Source: Rosettibacter firmus (lineage in GTDB: Bacteria > Bacteroidota > Ignavibacteria > Ignavibacteriales > Melioribacteraceae). From it: DNA of 64,000 nt. The stretch spans positions 440,001 through 504,000 of the forward strand of contig NZ_JAYKGJ010000002.1 of assembly GCF_036860695.1 (NCBI RefSeq), given 5' to 3'. This document shows positions 36,111 through 46,178 of this stretch, piece after piece (the stretch's first letter is position 1; each line of letters opens with the position of its first letter). A program made the position numbers and the translations under genes. The notes below the pieces were generated by a model, which was not told the origin of the DNA, searched no databases, and saw only the letters and a list, made by a program, of their open reading frames with translations.

Positions 36111-37196
36111 ATGAAAAAAATTATACTTCTGGGGCGTTATAATGAATCTGAAATATTATCAGGTCCAGAAAAAATTGCTAAAAGAATTTTTCATTATCTA
36201 TTACTAAGAAATTTCAATGTAATCTTTTGCGATTTTTATTTTAAAGATAGAAAGAACACAACATTATTAAATCGACTTTTTGGCTTCGAGAAATTAAATG
36301 AAAATGTTTTTCGTACAGGCATATTCAAATTATTACTGTTAACTATTTCGAAAGATGTTAAGATAATTCATGTTCTAACTTTAGAACGACATCAGATTAT
36401 TCTTTTCTTACTTAAGAAATTATTAAGAATACATATTATTACAACTCTACATGCTTGTGTAAAATATGAACTCGCAAATTCTGTTAATAAATTTAATTGG
36501 TTACAAAAACTAAAACTAAACTCTCTCGAAAAACTTGCCATATCAAAGTCTGATGAATTGGTTCTTGTTTCCAATTTACTTAAAAAGATTTTAATGAAAT
36601 ATTATGATTTATCGAAGAAAAACTTATCTATTATTTATCATGCAGTAGATAAAGATTTTTACCAAAATAAAATTGAAATGAATTTTACTAATCCACTGAA
36701 AATTATTTTTTATAATTCATCCCAGTATATCAATCGTGATTTATATATGGTTTATCGTACTCTACTTGAAGTGAATGATATCAATATTCAACTTTTTGTT
36801 ATAGGAGATAATGATGAAAATGTTATTTCAAAGAATAATGTGGATGTAATTTATAAAAATTATATGTCTAAGAGTGACTTGATTAATTTTCTAAAAGATA
36901 AACAGATTTTAATAAAAGGATTTACTTTTGATTCATTTCCATTATTTGCTGCAGAATGTATGGCAATGGGCAAAATTGTAATACTAAATTATAATATAGG
37001 TGTAAGCGAATTAATTGAAAATTGTGTTAATGGTTTTATCTGCAACAATTATGATGAAATAATTATGACTATAAAAAATTTATATAATAATAAATTTTTA
37101 GTTAATAAAGTTTCCGAGAATGCTACAAAAATATATTCTATATTAAACTGGGATAATGTTATTAAACATTATACTGATTTATATGAAAGAGCATAA
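36111..37196 (+). CDS. GT4-type glycosyltransferase
   Basis: A GT-B glycosyltransferase of about 361 residues. The N-terminus ILLGRYNESEILSGPEKIAKRI has the donor/acceptor-domain opening. The C-terminal half carries FDSFPLFAAECMAMGKIVIL (E-x7-type nucleotide-sugar region). I prefer the ATG at 36111 because a gaggg ribosome-binding site ends 10 bases upstream; a TTG at 36093 would place the start upstream of that site. It is the first gene of an overlapping operon with three more transferases and the PorU-like sortase. The sugar is unknown. Confidence 0.82.
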   Translation: MKKIILLGRYNESEILSGPEKIAKRIFHYLLLRNFNVIFCDFYFKDRKNTTLLNRLFGFEKLNENVFRTGIFKLLLLTISKDVKIIHVLTLERHQIILFLLKKLLRIHIITTLHACVKYELANSVNKFNWLQKLKLNSLEKLAISKSDELVLVSNLLKKILMKYYDLSKKNLSIIYHAVDKDFYQNKIEMNFTNPLKIIFYNSSQYINRDLYMVYRTLLEVNDINIQLFVIGDNDENVISKNNVDVIYKNYMSKSDLINFLKDKQILIKGFTFDSFPLFAAECMAMGKIVILNYNIGVSELIENCVNGFICNNYDEIIMTIKNLYNNKFLVNKVSENATKIYSILNWDNVIKHYTDLYERA

Positions 37197-38358
37197 ACAC
37201 GATAAAATAAAGATATGTCATTTTGTAAATAAAATAACAGGCAGGGAAGATGGCGTTTTAAATCACATACTTGCTCAGATTAAATTATTGAGTGAATTTG
37301 AACAAATTATTATTTATCAGGGGGAAAAAGATGTTGAAAGAATAGTTAATAAGTTTAATGTTAAGTATTGTTCCCTTGAATGCTTGAATAAAAAATATTC
37401 ATTAAAAGTATTTATTCAATTCTACAAAATAATTACTTCTGAAGATGTAGATATAATTATTGCTCATAAAATAAAACCTTATGTAATAGCTGGTTTATTA
37501 AATATTTTCTTAAGAAGAAAATTAATTTATAATTATCATGGAAGTTTTATTAAGAATGATTATAATACAAAAACTGAACAGCTGATTTATAAAATATTAC
37601 ACTGGCTGATTAGTTTATTTAATAATGTTTATGTTGTCACGCCATCAAAAACAAGCTCAATATTATTAGTGAATGAAACAAAATTATTTAAAAAAATTAC
37701 AGCCTATTATAATGGATACTGCAAATTATCTGAAGATGATAAAAGTGATGTTTCAATCATAAATGAATTAACAAAATTAAAAACGAAGTATTTTTTAATA
37801 GGTTATGTCGGGAGATTAAATAGAGAAAAAAATGTTTTTAGAGCTCTGGAAATTATTGATATACTTAACAAAAATAAGATGAATGTATTTCTGGTAATCT
37901 TTGGTAGTGGAGAAGATGAAGATAAATTGAAAAAGTATATAAGCTTAAAAACAATTCAGAATATCAAATTATATGGTTATCTCTATAATGCATCTTCTTA
38001 TATGAAATATTTTGATTTATTATTAATCACTTCAAATAGAGAAGGTCTCCCTCTGATTGTGTGGGAAGCCATGTACAATCAAATTCCAGTTATATCAAGT
38101 GATGTAGGTGGAATTAAAGAAATACTTGAACAGGAAAATTGTGGATTGGTCTTTAAAAATGATATTAATGATGCAGTTCAAAAAATAATCTTATTAATGA
38201 ATGATAAACAATTGCACAGAAAATTTGGTGAAAATGGTTTTAATGCAATTATGAATAAATATAACGAGAATAATTTTAGAATATTCTTTGAAGATTATTA
38301 TCATGATATAATAAATGAAAAAAGAATTAAACATACTTCACATTTCGCCATATTTTAA
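37183..38358 (+). CDS. GT4-type glycosyltransferase
   Basis: A GT-B enzyme of about 391 residues, with GYVGRLNREKNVFRALEI (GT4 donor-domain opening, about 206-223) and SNREGLPLIVWEAMYNQIPV (catalytic E-x7-E region, about 280-299), followed by SSDVGGIKEIL. The frame is open from an ATG at 37156, but the ATG at 37183 leaves a smaller overlap (14 bases) with the upstream gene and starts at a more natural MKEHKHDKIKICHFVN. Its end overlaps the next gene by 44 bases, so the genes are translationally coupled. Confidence 0.83.
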   Translation: MKEHKHDKIKICHFVNKITGREDGVLNHILAQIKLLSEFEQIIIYQGEKDVERIVNKFNVKYCSLECLNKKYSLKVFIQFYKIITSEDVDIIIAHKIKPYVIAGLLNIFLRRKLIYNYHGSFIKNDYNTKTEQLIYKILHWLISLFNNVYVVTPSKTSSILLVNETKLFKKITAYYNGYCKLSEDDKSDVSIINELTKLKTKYFLIGYVGRLNREKNVFRALEIIDILNKNKMNVFLVIFGSGEDEDKLKKYISLKTIQNIKLYGYLYNASSYMKYFDLLLITSNREGLPLIVWEAMYNQIPVISSDVGGIKEILEQENCGLVFKNDINDAVQKIILLMNDKQLHRKFGENGFNAIMNKYNENNFRIFFEDYYHDIINEKRIKHTSHFAIF

Positions 38359-39424
38359 TTATGTGTGTGGAGTAAGTAAGTATGTTTATTTAGTCTTGAA
38401 GGAACTTAAAAAATTATCTGACAGCGATTTAAAATTGAATTTGCATTTTATTACTAATGGTGGCGATGGTTTGAATAGATTACTTGCTGCAGGAATTAAA
38501 CCAACATTATTTACTTTCAAGAAAGGATTAATAAATTTAGTTTATCTTAAAAATAACATCATTCAACTCGAAGATTTTTGCTTAAATAATGATATAGATG
38601 TTATTCATACTCATCATAGATATCCTGAATTGCTCTCATCTATAATTCAAAAAAGAATTTTTAGTAAAACTGGTAAGAAGATAAAAACAATTACTACTGC
38701 ACATAGTATTGTTAAAGGGTATAGAAGTATAAGTTTTCAATCAGATAAAATAATTGCTGTAAGTAATACAATAAAAAAATATTTAATAGATAACTACAGG
38801 ATTGCAGAGGAAAAAATTATCCAACAATTTAATCCAGTAGATAGATTAAATAATAAAGTCAAAGAAAAGATTGGAAGAAATAAATATGGTATTCCAGATG
38901 AAAGTAAAATAATTCTTTATGTAGGTAGATTTAGTAATGAAAAAGGGATTAAGGTTTTATTAAAAGCTTTTAGTGAGATTGTAAAACATAAAAATGTGTT
39001 TTTAATGATGATTTCAGATGCTAATGAGAAAGAACAAAAGAAAATTATATCTCGAAATTCTAAAATTATATTTATAAAACCATGTGATGATATAACAGAA
39101 TATTATCAGTTAACAGATATAGTTGTAGTTCCTTCTTTAATTGAATCATCACTTCCATATGCTGCCATCGAATCAGCATCAAACAAAAAATTGTTAATCA
39201 CATCAAACATTGAAGTAATGAAAGAATTTATAGAACATAATAAACATGCTATAATGTTTGAGACAGATAATCATAGAGCATTGATAAATGCAATTTATCA
39301 AGCAATAAATATGTCAGAAGAAAAGAAGCATGTGATGACTGAAAACTTATATTCCTTAATTAACATGTTCGATAATCCGAAAAATTATGCAAATAAGCTT
39401 TTGAGTATTTACATAAATTTATAA
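38315..39424 (+). CDS. GT4-type glycosyltransferase
   Basis: A 369-residue GT-B transferase: NILHISPYFNYVCGVSKYV (6-24), IHTHHRYPELLSSI (about 94-107), ILYVGRFSNEKGIKVLLKAF (about 205-224) and the donor-site region PSLIESSLPYAAIESASNKK (about 273-292). It starts within the last 44 bases of the upstream gene and ends four bases before the WecG/TagA-type gene. It is probably part of a single glycan assembly set. No specificity can be assigned. Confidence 0.83.
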   Translation: MKKELNILHISPYFNYVCGVSKYVYLVLKELKKLSDSDLKLNLHFITNGGDGLNRLLAAGIKPTLFTFKKGLINLVYLKNNIIQLEDFCLNNDIDVIHTHHRYPELLSSIIQKRIFSKTGKKIKTITTAHSIVKGYRSISFQSDKIIAVSNTIKKYLIDNYRIAEEKIIQQFNPVDRLNNKVKEKIGRNKYGIPDESKIILYVGRFSNEKGIKVLLKAFSEIVKHKNVFLMMISDANEKEQKKIISRNSKIIFIKPCDDITEYYQLTDIVVVPSLIESSLPYAAIESASNKKLLITSNIEVMKEFIEHNKHAIMFETDNHRALINAIYQAINMSEEKKHVMTENLYSLINMFDNPKNYANKLLSIYINL

Positions 39425-39428
39425 AACT

Positions 39429-40214
39429 ATGGATGTAATTCAATTTCCTGAAAAATTAATATTGACAAAAAAAGAATTAGTCGATTTTACAATTAATAAT
39501 TTATTCTCTCAAAGAGGTCTATTAATTACATATTATGATTTCAACGCATTTAATTATTCAGTAAAAAGCAATGAATACTTTTCTTTGATTAAAGATAGTT
39601 TTTATGCATTTCAAGATGGGATTGGAATGTATTTAGCATTAAAATTAATATTTAAAAATATTGATAGAATAGTTAGTACTAATTACTTCAGTTATCTAAT
39701 TGAAAAATTAAAAGAAAAGAAAGTTAAAATATTTGTAGTAGGGTATAATTATAAAAAAAGATTTATTGAGCAAAAGTTCAGAGAAAAGAATATTTATCTG
39801 GCAGGATATTATCATGGATTTTTTAATAAGCATGAAATGATTCATCTTATTAATAAAATAAAAAATTCTAAAGCAGAGTTTGTTTTTATTGGAATGGGAA
39901 AGCCAAGACAAGAATTTGTAGCTTATAATTTGAGAAAATATTTACCACATCTAAATTATCTGTGTGTGGGTGATTTTTTTAATTACTATCTGGGATTAAA
40001 AAAGAGGGCACCATTGTGGATACGAAATTTAGAGCTGGAATGGTTTTATAGAATAATTAATGAACCAGTAAGATTATCCGAGCGATACATTTCTGGAATC
40101 CCATTTTTTATTTATAATGTTTTATCATTCACTATAAAAATGAATTTATCCAGAGGGCAAGTTAATTATGAACAAACAAGTTCTGATAACATTTTTATTA
40201 ATAGTTCATTTTAA
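39429..40214 (+). CDS. WecG/TagA/CpsF family glycosyltransferase (GT26)
   Basis: A 261-residue GT26 enzyme, the family that adds a ManNAc-type sugar to undecaprenyl-PP-GlcNAc early in enterobacterial common antigen, teichoic acid and related glycans. It shows the family motif QDGIGMYLALKL (about 59-70) and VFIGMGKPRQEFVAYNLRKY (about 153-172), and a C-terminal LELEWFYRIINEPVRLSERY (about 199-218) typical of membrane-recruiting GT26 tails. Its 3' end overlaps the PorU-like gene by 47 bases. Confidence 0.88.
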   Translation: MDVIQFPEKLILTKKELVDFTINNLFSQRGLLITYYDFNAFNYSVKSNEYFSLIKDSFYAFQDGIGMYLALKLIFKNIDRIVSTNYFSYLIEKLKEKKVKIFVVGYNYKKRFIEQKFREKNIYLAGYYHGFFNKHEMIHLINKIKNSKAEFVFIGMGKPRQEFVAYNLRKYLPHLNYLCVGDFFNYYLGLKKRAPLWIRNLELEWFYRIINEPVRLSERYISGIPFFIYNVLSFTIKMNLSRGQVNYEQTSSDNIFINSSF

Positions 40215-43200
40215 TTGTTATTCAAAAGATATTAGAATAAAGAAAATTGAAAATGGCTTCGAGGCAAATATAAAATTCAAACAGCATGATTATATAATTA
40301 ATGAAAAAAATGAAATTGATTTTATTTTTGATGAAGATGAATCAAATTATGGAAGTCCCAAATTACCTTCTAAAACATTAATATTTGCAATCCCACCTGA
40401 ATCAAAAGTAAATATTGAAATTACTGATAAAAATATAATACAACTCAAAGATGTTAATGTATCGTATAATCGAAAGGCAGAACATTTAAATGATGATGTG
40501 ATTGATGTTCAAATTGATAACAAATTACTTAAAAAAAATATCTCTGACATTTATCCCGAAGAAGAATTTAAAATAATTGGCTATACATGGATTCGTGAAT
40601 ATTATTGTGTAATTATTCAAGTTAACACTCATCGTTATTCATTTCGAGATAATAATTTATTTATAATTAAATCATGTAATATTAGAGTAATTTATGATAA
40701 TCAAAAGAATTACTTCAGAAATAATGAACCAGTTTCAAAGTTTGATGAATTATTAAAAAACATAATTGTGAATTATGAAGAAGCAAAAGAATTTCGTTCA
40801 TTTAATAAATATGTGATAGATAAAAGTGACTGGATTGATTATTCTAAAAATTATATAAAGATTGCAATTGCAGAAGATAATTTATATCGAATAACTTATG
40901 ACTATCTAATAACTCACAACATCGATCCTAATTTAATTAATCCTGCTACAATTAAAGCTTATCTGCGTGGTAAAGAAATTCCTGTTTATATAAAAGGAGA
41001 AGAAGATTATCAGTTCGATGAAAATGATTACATCGAATTTTATTGTGAAAAAAATTATTCCTATCAGGATTACAAGAAAATAGTTAAAGTTGGCGAAGAT
41101 TACATTCATTATATGGATCGATATTGTGATACAAGTTTTGTTTGGCTTACTTGGGATGGTAATTATGGAAAAAGGATTCAACTGGATAAGACCAATTACA
41201 CGTTTATTGAAGATACAATTAATTATCATTTAGTAAAATTACATCTCGAAGAAGATACTCGCTTATGGTATTATGATCCAACAGAACCAAGAGTACAATT
41301 ACCATTCTGGCAGGAGAATAAATTATATACCTGGCAAGTTGTGGGGAACTCAGGTTCGGTAAATTTTAATTTTAATGCGAACGATGTTCTGGAAAATTCT
41401 AATTTAAATGTAACTGCAAGATTAATTAGTTATGCAGCAGATATTGTTAATAATGCATCGTTGAAGTACAATGCACATAAATATGGAATGAGTCTCAACT
41501 CACTTAATATACAGGATACAATAACATTTAATTATAAAGAAACAGTAAATTTTTCTTCAACCTTTAATGCATCTCAATTAAAAGATGGAACAAATACTAT
41601 TAAAATTACTGGCTTGCCAACCAGTGTTTCATTTCATCAATCATTAATTGATTGGGTTGATGTTGAATACTTAAGAAAAAATAGAGCAGTTAATGATTCA
41701 TTATTAATTACTATTCCAGATAATTTAGATAAAAAATTAAGAGTTATAAAAGTAGAAAATATTAATAGTGAAAAAGATGAAATTCTTGTTTATAAAATTC
41801 ATCCTGTAACAAAAAAATTTGATAATTATATTTTAAGTGGACAAACTAATAAAACACTATTAATTATAGATACAGTAACTGGCGGCGATAAATATTTTAT
41901 TACTAAACTTGATAATGTTGACGAACCAGTTTTTAAATACAGAAAACAGTTTATAAATCTAAGAAGTAATTCGAGAGCTGCAGATTATATTATTATCACT
42001 AATAAATCACTAACAAATTCCACTAATGAGTATAAAAATTTTATTACGAATTCATACAATGTAAAAGTAGAATTAATTTATGATGAAGATATTTATGATG
42101 AATTTTCATATGGACAGATTAATGCAGAAGCAATTAGAAATTTTTTAATTGCAGCATATTATAACTGGCAATCACCTAAACCTTCTTATTTGAATATAAT
42201 TGGTGATGCAAATTATGATTATAAAAATGTTACTTTTCCTGCTCCAGATATTCGTAAGAAAAATCTTGTTATATCTTTTGGTTTTCCTGTAAGTGATATC
42301 TGGTATGTGATATGGGATAGTATTAGTAATGCAATTCCACAGATGTATGTTGGAAGAATACCTGCAAACAATGATGATGAAGTTCTCAATTATCTACAAA
42401 AGCATAAAAACTATTTGATAAGAAAAAAAGATAAGTTCAATAAAACATTTTTATTCTTTAGTGGTGGTAATACAACACGACAATCAGAACTCGATGAAAT
42501 TAAAAATGTAAATGATTTGCTTTATCACAAATTTGTTCTTTCACCACCAGTTTATGGAACTGGAAAACATTTTTATAAAACACTAAATCCAAATACAAAT
42601 TTTGGACCTTATACAAATGAAGAATTTCAAAATGCAATTGATGAAGGCGGATTATTTATATCATATATTGGTCATAGCGGTACAAGAACCTGGGATAATG
42701 GAATAACAGAAGTAGAACACATTAAAAATAAATATTCAGATAGATTTTCACTTATAACAGATTTTGGTTGTTCTACTGGAAAGTTTGCTGAACCTGATGT
42801 TGATGCTTTTGGTGAATTATTTGTCTGTCAATCTGTAAATGCACAGGCAATTGCTTATCTGGGAAATTCGAGCTGGGGTTATCTTTCTACTTCATTAAGA
42901 TTTCCAAAGTATTTTTATGATATGTTTTTAAGTGATTCATTAAAAAATATTGGTTATGTACATCTTTCTACAAAAATTCTACAACTATTAGAAAATGGAT
43001 TTAATGATGTCAATCGTGTGTTTACTTATTGTAACTTGTTATTAGGTGATCCAATAGTTAATCTTGCTCTACCAGAAAAGACAAATTTAGTTATTGATAA
43101 TTCAAAAATTATTATTCCAAAAAATATTACAGACAACTATGATTCTGTGACAGTAAAGATAATTATTAACAACTATGGCTTATTTAATAATGATTCAATA

Positions 43201-45567
43201 AAAATTATTGTTACAGATTATTTTAATAACAAAATCTCTTTTGAAAAATTATTTAAAATATCTCTTCCTGAATTTGAAGATTCCATTAATATCAACATTC
43301 CAGTAAAAAATTATGCAGGTGAACATAAATTAAAAGTAGAATTAGATATTGATAATAAAATAAATGAAATTTATGAAGATGATAATATTGCAGAACTAAC
43401 ATTTTTAGTCTCTTCGAGTTCGTTGATGCCACTTGTACCGAGTAAATATTTTAGTGTTATTCAGGATACTTTGAAAATTCTTAATCCATTAGAAAAATCA
43501 ACCAATGACGGTGAAATATTATTACAAATTGATGATGATTATGATTTTATTGCCCCAATCGAAATTTATAAATCTTTAGATACATTAATTACAAAGATCC
43601 CACTGAATAATCTAAATGATAACAACAGATATTATTATAGGCTTAAATTGAACAGCTCATCAAATTCATTTTCTGATATATATTCATTTTTTAAAATGAA
43701 GAATGAATCTAAAATTTATATTGATAATCCGAAATTTAATAGCGAAGAGTTTAAATACATCAATACGATTTATGATGAAAAAGATAAATGCTGGAAATTA
43801 AATAAAAGAACTATTTCTTTGATTATTAAATCAGCAGGCTGGTTAGATGGTTCGTATGGCTCTATACTTTATGATAATCAGGAACAACTTCCTACAACTT
43901 TTTACTGGGGTTTAGCTGCAGCAATTATTGATTCTTCTACATTAAAGCCAGTATCAGTAAAATATTTTCTTGTGCCAGATGCAGGAGTTATGGATTCAGT
44001 TGTTAATTTTATTAATTCTTTGAATGATGGAACTCTGATTGCAATGACAATTAGTGCTGATGCTCAGCAAAGTATTCTTGGTAGTAAAAATTCAAAATCA
44101 AGAAATGCTATTAAGAAATTGGGGAGTAAGTATATTGATAGTGTACAATATCGTGATTCCTGGTGTATGCTTGGAAAAAAAGGAGCTCCAGCTGGTAGTG
44201 TGCCAGAATCATATAAAAAACAATTAAGTGGTGCAACTCAATTAGAAGTTTCAAAAGAGATAAATTACGATTCGGGTTTTGTGATCTTTCCAGAAATTAG
44301 TAATTCAGGTAAATGGGAAAAAATTATACTCTCAACTGAACAACCAGAAAATTCTAATTTGATTTACTCAATTACAGGAATCAGGTCTGATGGTAAAATA
44401 GATACTTTAAATAATTTTACAACTAAAAAAGATACAATTGATATAAGTAGCATAGATGCAAAAGTCTATCCAGAATTACAATTAATTTCTAAATTTATTT
44501 CGAATACTCAAAATGAAAGTCCAGTTATTAAATCATTAACTGCATATTTTTCTTATTTGCCTGAACTGGCTTTGAATTATCAAACTGTATTTATAAGTCT
44601 GGATACAATCAAACAGGGAGAACAAATAAATTTTAAATCGAAAATTTATAATGTGGGTGAAACTCAAACTGATTCTTTCAGAATAACTTTGCAACTGAAT
44701 AGAAATAATAATTCCAGTATTACTCTTCTTGATACAATTAATAATTTAAAACCTTTCAGTTATATACCAGTATCTTATATCTACACACATAAGAATGAAG
44801 ATGGTTATGGCAACTTTAATTTTACTCTTACAGTTGATAAAAATAATGATGTATTAGAATTGTATGAAAATAATAACACATTTATAAAATCTTTTTATGT
44901 ATTTAAAGATACACTTACTTCAGTGAATCTTGCTGAAATAAGTGTAAGGTTTAATGGTGTGGAAATTCAAGATCGGGATTACATTGATCCAGATGCATAT
45001 ATTCAAATTGAATTGAATCAACAACTTGAATTATCAGGAAAAGATTCTACACTTATAAAAATATTTTTAGATAATAAATTGATTTCATTCAATCAGTTAC
45101 GAAATAGAAGCAAAATTGAATATGATGCGATAAATAAAAAAACTATTATCTCATTTTATCAAAAGTTTGATGAAGGAGAGCATAGCTTAAAAATATTTAT
45201 AAAAAATAATTTTGAAGATTTTTCTTCATTGCCTGTATATGAAAAATATTTTCTTGTAACTTCAGAATTAGAAATGAAGAATGTTTATAACATCCCGAAT
45301 CCATTTAATAACGAAACCTGCTTTATATTTGTCTTAACACAAATTCCAGATGAATTAAAAATAAGAATTTATACTGTTGCAGGTAGATTAGTTAAGGAAA
45401 TCAGAATTTACAATTCAGAATTATCAACAAATCTTAATACAATCTTCTGGGATGGAAGAGATGAAGATGGAAATTTATTAGCCAATGGAGTTTATTTTTA
45501 TAAAGTAATAGCTAAAAGGGGAGACAAATATTCTTCAATGATTCAAAAACTGGCTATTGTAAGATGA
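40168..45567 (+). CDS. porU: Giant C25 peptidase, PorU-like T9SS sortase
   Basis: A 1,799-residue exported cysteine peptidase of the gingipain clan. The signal peptide covers about residues 1-18. The C25 domain (about 600-985) has catalytic His836 in YIGHSGTRTW and Cys868 in TDFGCSTGKF. Two CARDB-like beta-sandwiches follow (about 1000-1075 and 1490-1600), and the C-terminus is a FlgD/T9SS-type domain (IPNPFNNETCFIFVL, FWDGRDEDGN, ANGVYFYKV). PorU cleaves T9SS sorting domains and links cargo to A-LPS. Standard PorU is about 1,100-1,300 residues; this larger form resembles sortases annotated PorU2. It could alternatively be a cargo protease. It is the last gene of the glycosyltransferase operon. 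Confidence 0.82.
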   Translation: MNKQVLITFLLIVHFNCYSKDIRIKKIENGFEANIKFKQHDYIINEKNEIDFIFDEDESNYGSPKLPSKTLIFAIPPESKVNIEITDKNIIQLKDVNVSYNRKAEHLNDDVIDVQIDNKLLKKNISDIYPEEEFKIIGYTWIREYYCVIIQVNTHRYSFRDNNLFIIKSCNIRVIYDNQKNYFRNNEPVSKFDELLKNIIVNYEEAKEFRSFNKYVIDKSDWIDYSKNYIKIAIAEDNLYRITYDYLITHNIDPNLINPATIKAYLRGKEIPVYIKGEEDYQFDENDYIEFYCEKNYSYQDYKKIVKVGEDYIHYMDRYCDTSFVWLTWDGNYGKRIQLDKTNYTFIEDTINYHLVKLHLEEDTRLWYYDPTEPRVQLPFWQENKLYTWQVVGNSGSVNFNFNANDVLENSNLNVTARLISYAADIVNNASLKYNAHKYGMSLNSLNIQDTITFNYKETVNFSSTFNASQLKDGTNTIKITGLPTSVSFHQSLIDWVDVEYLRKNRAVNDSLLITIPDNLDKKLRVIKVENINSEKDEILVYKIHPVTKKFDNYILSGQTNKTLLIIDTVTGGDKYFITKLDNVDEPVFKYRKQFINLRSNSRAADYIIITNKSLTNSTNEYKNFITNSYNVKVELIYDEDIYDEFSYGQINAEAIRNFLIAAYYNWQSPKPSYLNIIGDANYDYKNVTFPAPDIRKKNLVISFGFPVSDIWYVIWDSISNAIPQMYVGRIPANNDDEVLNYLQKHKNYLIRKKDKFNKTFLFFSGGNTTRQSELDEIKNVNDLLYHKFVLSPPVYGTGKHFYKTLNPNTNFGPYTNEEFQNAIDEGGLFISYIGHSGTRTWDNGITEVEHIKNKYSDRFSLITDFGCSTGKFAEPDVDAFGELFVCQSVNAQAIAYLGNSSWGYLSTSLRFPKYFYDMFLSDSLKNIGYVHLSTKILQLLENGFNDVNRVFTYCNLLLGDPIVNLALPEKTNLVIDNSKIIIPKNITDNYDSVTVKIIINNYGLFNNDSIKIIVTDYFNNKISFEKLFKISLPEFEDSININIPVKNYAGEHKLKVELDIDNKINEIYEDDNIAELTFLVSSSSLMPLVPSKYFSVIQDTLKILNPLEKSTNDGEILLQIDDDYDFIAPIEIYKSLDTLITKIPLNNLNDNNRYYYRLKLNSSSNSFSDIYSFFKMKNESKIYIDNPKFNSEEFKYINTIYDEKDKCWKLNKRTISLIIKSAGWLDGSYGSILYDNQEQLPTTFYWGLAAAIIDSSTLKPVSVKYFLVPDAGVMDSVVNFINSLNDGTLIAMTISADAQQSILGSKNSKSRNAIKKLGSKYIDSVQYRDSWCMLGKKGAPAGSVPESYKKQLSGATQLEVSKEINYDSGFVIFPEISNSGKWEKIILSTEQPENSNLIYSITGIRSDGKIDTLNNFTTKKDTIDISSIDAKVYPELQLISKFISNTQNESPVIKSLTAYFSYLPELALNYQTVFISLDTIKQGEQINFKSKIYNVGETQTDSFRITLQLNRNNNSSITLLDTINNLKPFSYIPVSYIYTHKNEDGYGNFNFTLTVDKNNDVLELYENNNTFIKSFYVFKDTLTSVNLAEISVRFNGVEIQDRDYIDPDAYIQIELNQQLELSGKDSTLIKIFLDNKLISFNQLRNRSKIEYDAINKKTIISFYQKFDEGEHSLKIFIKNNFEDFSSLPVYEKYFLVTSELEMKNVYNIPNPFNNETCFIFVLTQIPDELKIRIYTVAGRLVKEIRIYNSELSTNLNTIFWDGRDEDGNLLANGVYFYKVIAKRGDKYSSMIQKLAIVR

Positions 45568-45750
45568 TTTTAAATAATTGTTAGAATGATGATTATAATT
45601 CACTATTAATGATTAATGAGCAATTAATTAAAATTACTAAATCCTTACTTTAAAGATTCCTTCCATAACCACAATTTTCTACAATAAATGAGTTTAATTT
45701 ACTTTTATCAATTAAATAAGATAAAGATTTTTTAAGAAGATATATTTTTA

Positions 45751-45758
45751 TAATTTTG
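45751..45758 (+). promoter_or_regulatory. Candidate -7 box upstream of pqqD-like gene
   Basis: TAATTTTG matches TAnnTTTG and lies 46 bases before the ATG at 45805, in a 237-bp gap after the PorU-like gene. I did not find a convincing -33 TTG at the right spacing. Confidence 0.35.
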
Positions 45759-45804
45759 GTGAGCAATAAGAATTTAATTAATATAAAATATTAATAGAAA
45801 AATT

Positions 45805-46176
45805 ATGAATTTTTTCCGTTCTAAAAAGAATTTGAAATATGTTAACTACCTTGATTTAATACCATATCACATAGCCAGCTACGAAACAAATGAGATTAAT
45901 CTGGTTACAGTTCTTATTCCAAAATTTAGTAGTGAATTTGCAAAGAAGTATATTATGCCAAGATTAAAAACTCCTTTCATTAAATTAAAATTAGATGAAC
46001 TTGGTTCTGCTGCCTGGCTTGAGATTGATGGTAATAAAAAAGTAATTGACATTGCAAATAATTTAAGTGAAAAATTTGGGAATAAAATTCAACCTGTAGA
46101 AGAAAGATTAACAAAATTTTTAAATCAATTGTATGAACAAAAATTAATAACCTTTAAAGAAATAAAAGGAGAATAA
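45805..46176 (+). CDS. PqqD-like (RRE-fold) protein
   Basis: A 123-residue protein. Its C-terminal two thirds match the PqqD winged-helix peptide-chaperone fold: KLDELGSAAWLEIDGNKKVIDIANNLSEKF (split over about 62-91) and VEERLTKFLNQLYEQKLITF (about 98-117). PqqD domains bind precursor peptides for radical-SAM or other RiPP enzymes. No such enzyme or precursor peptide is nearby. The gene is two bases upstream of pepD and is probably translated with it. The unusually long N-terminal segment (1-55) is unassigned. Confidence 0.8.
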   Translation: MNFFRSKKNLKYVNYLDLIPYHIASYETNEINLVTVLIPKFSSEFAKKYIMPRLKTPFIKLKLDELGSAAWLEIDGNKKVIDIANNLSEKFGNKIQPVEERLTKFLNQLYEQKLITFKEIKGE

Positions 46177-46178
46177 TC

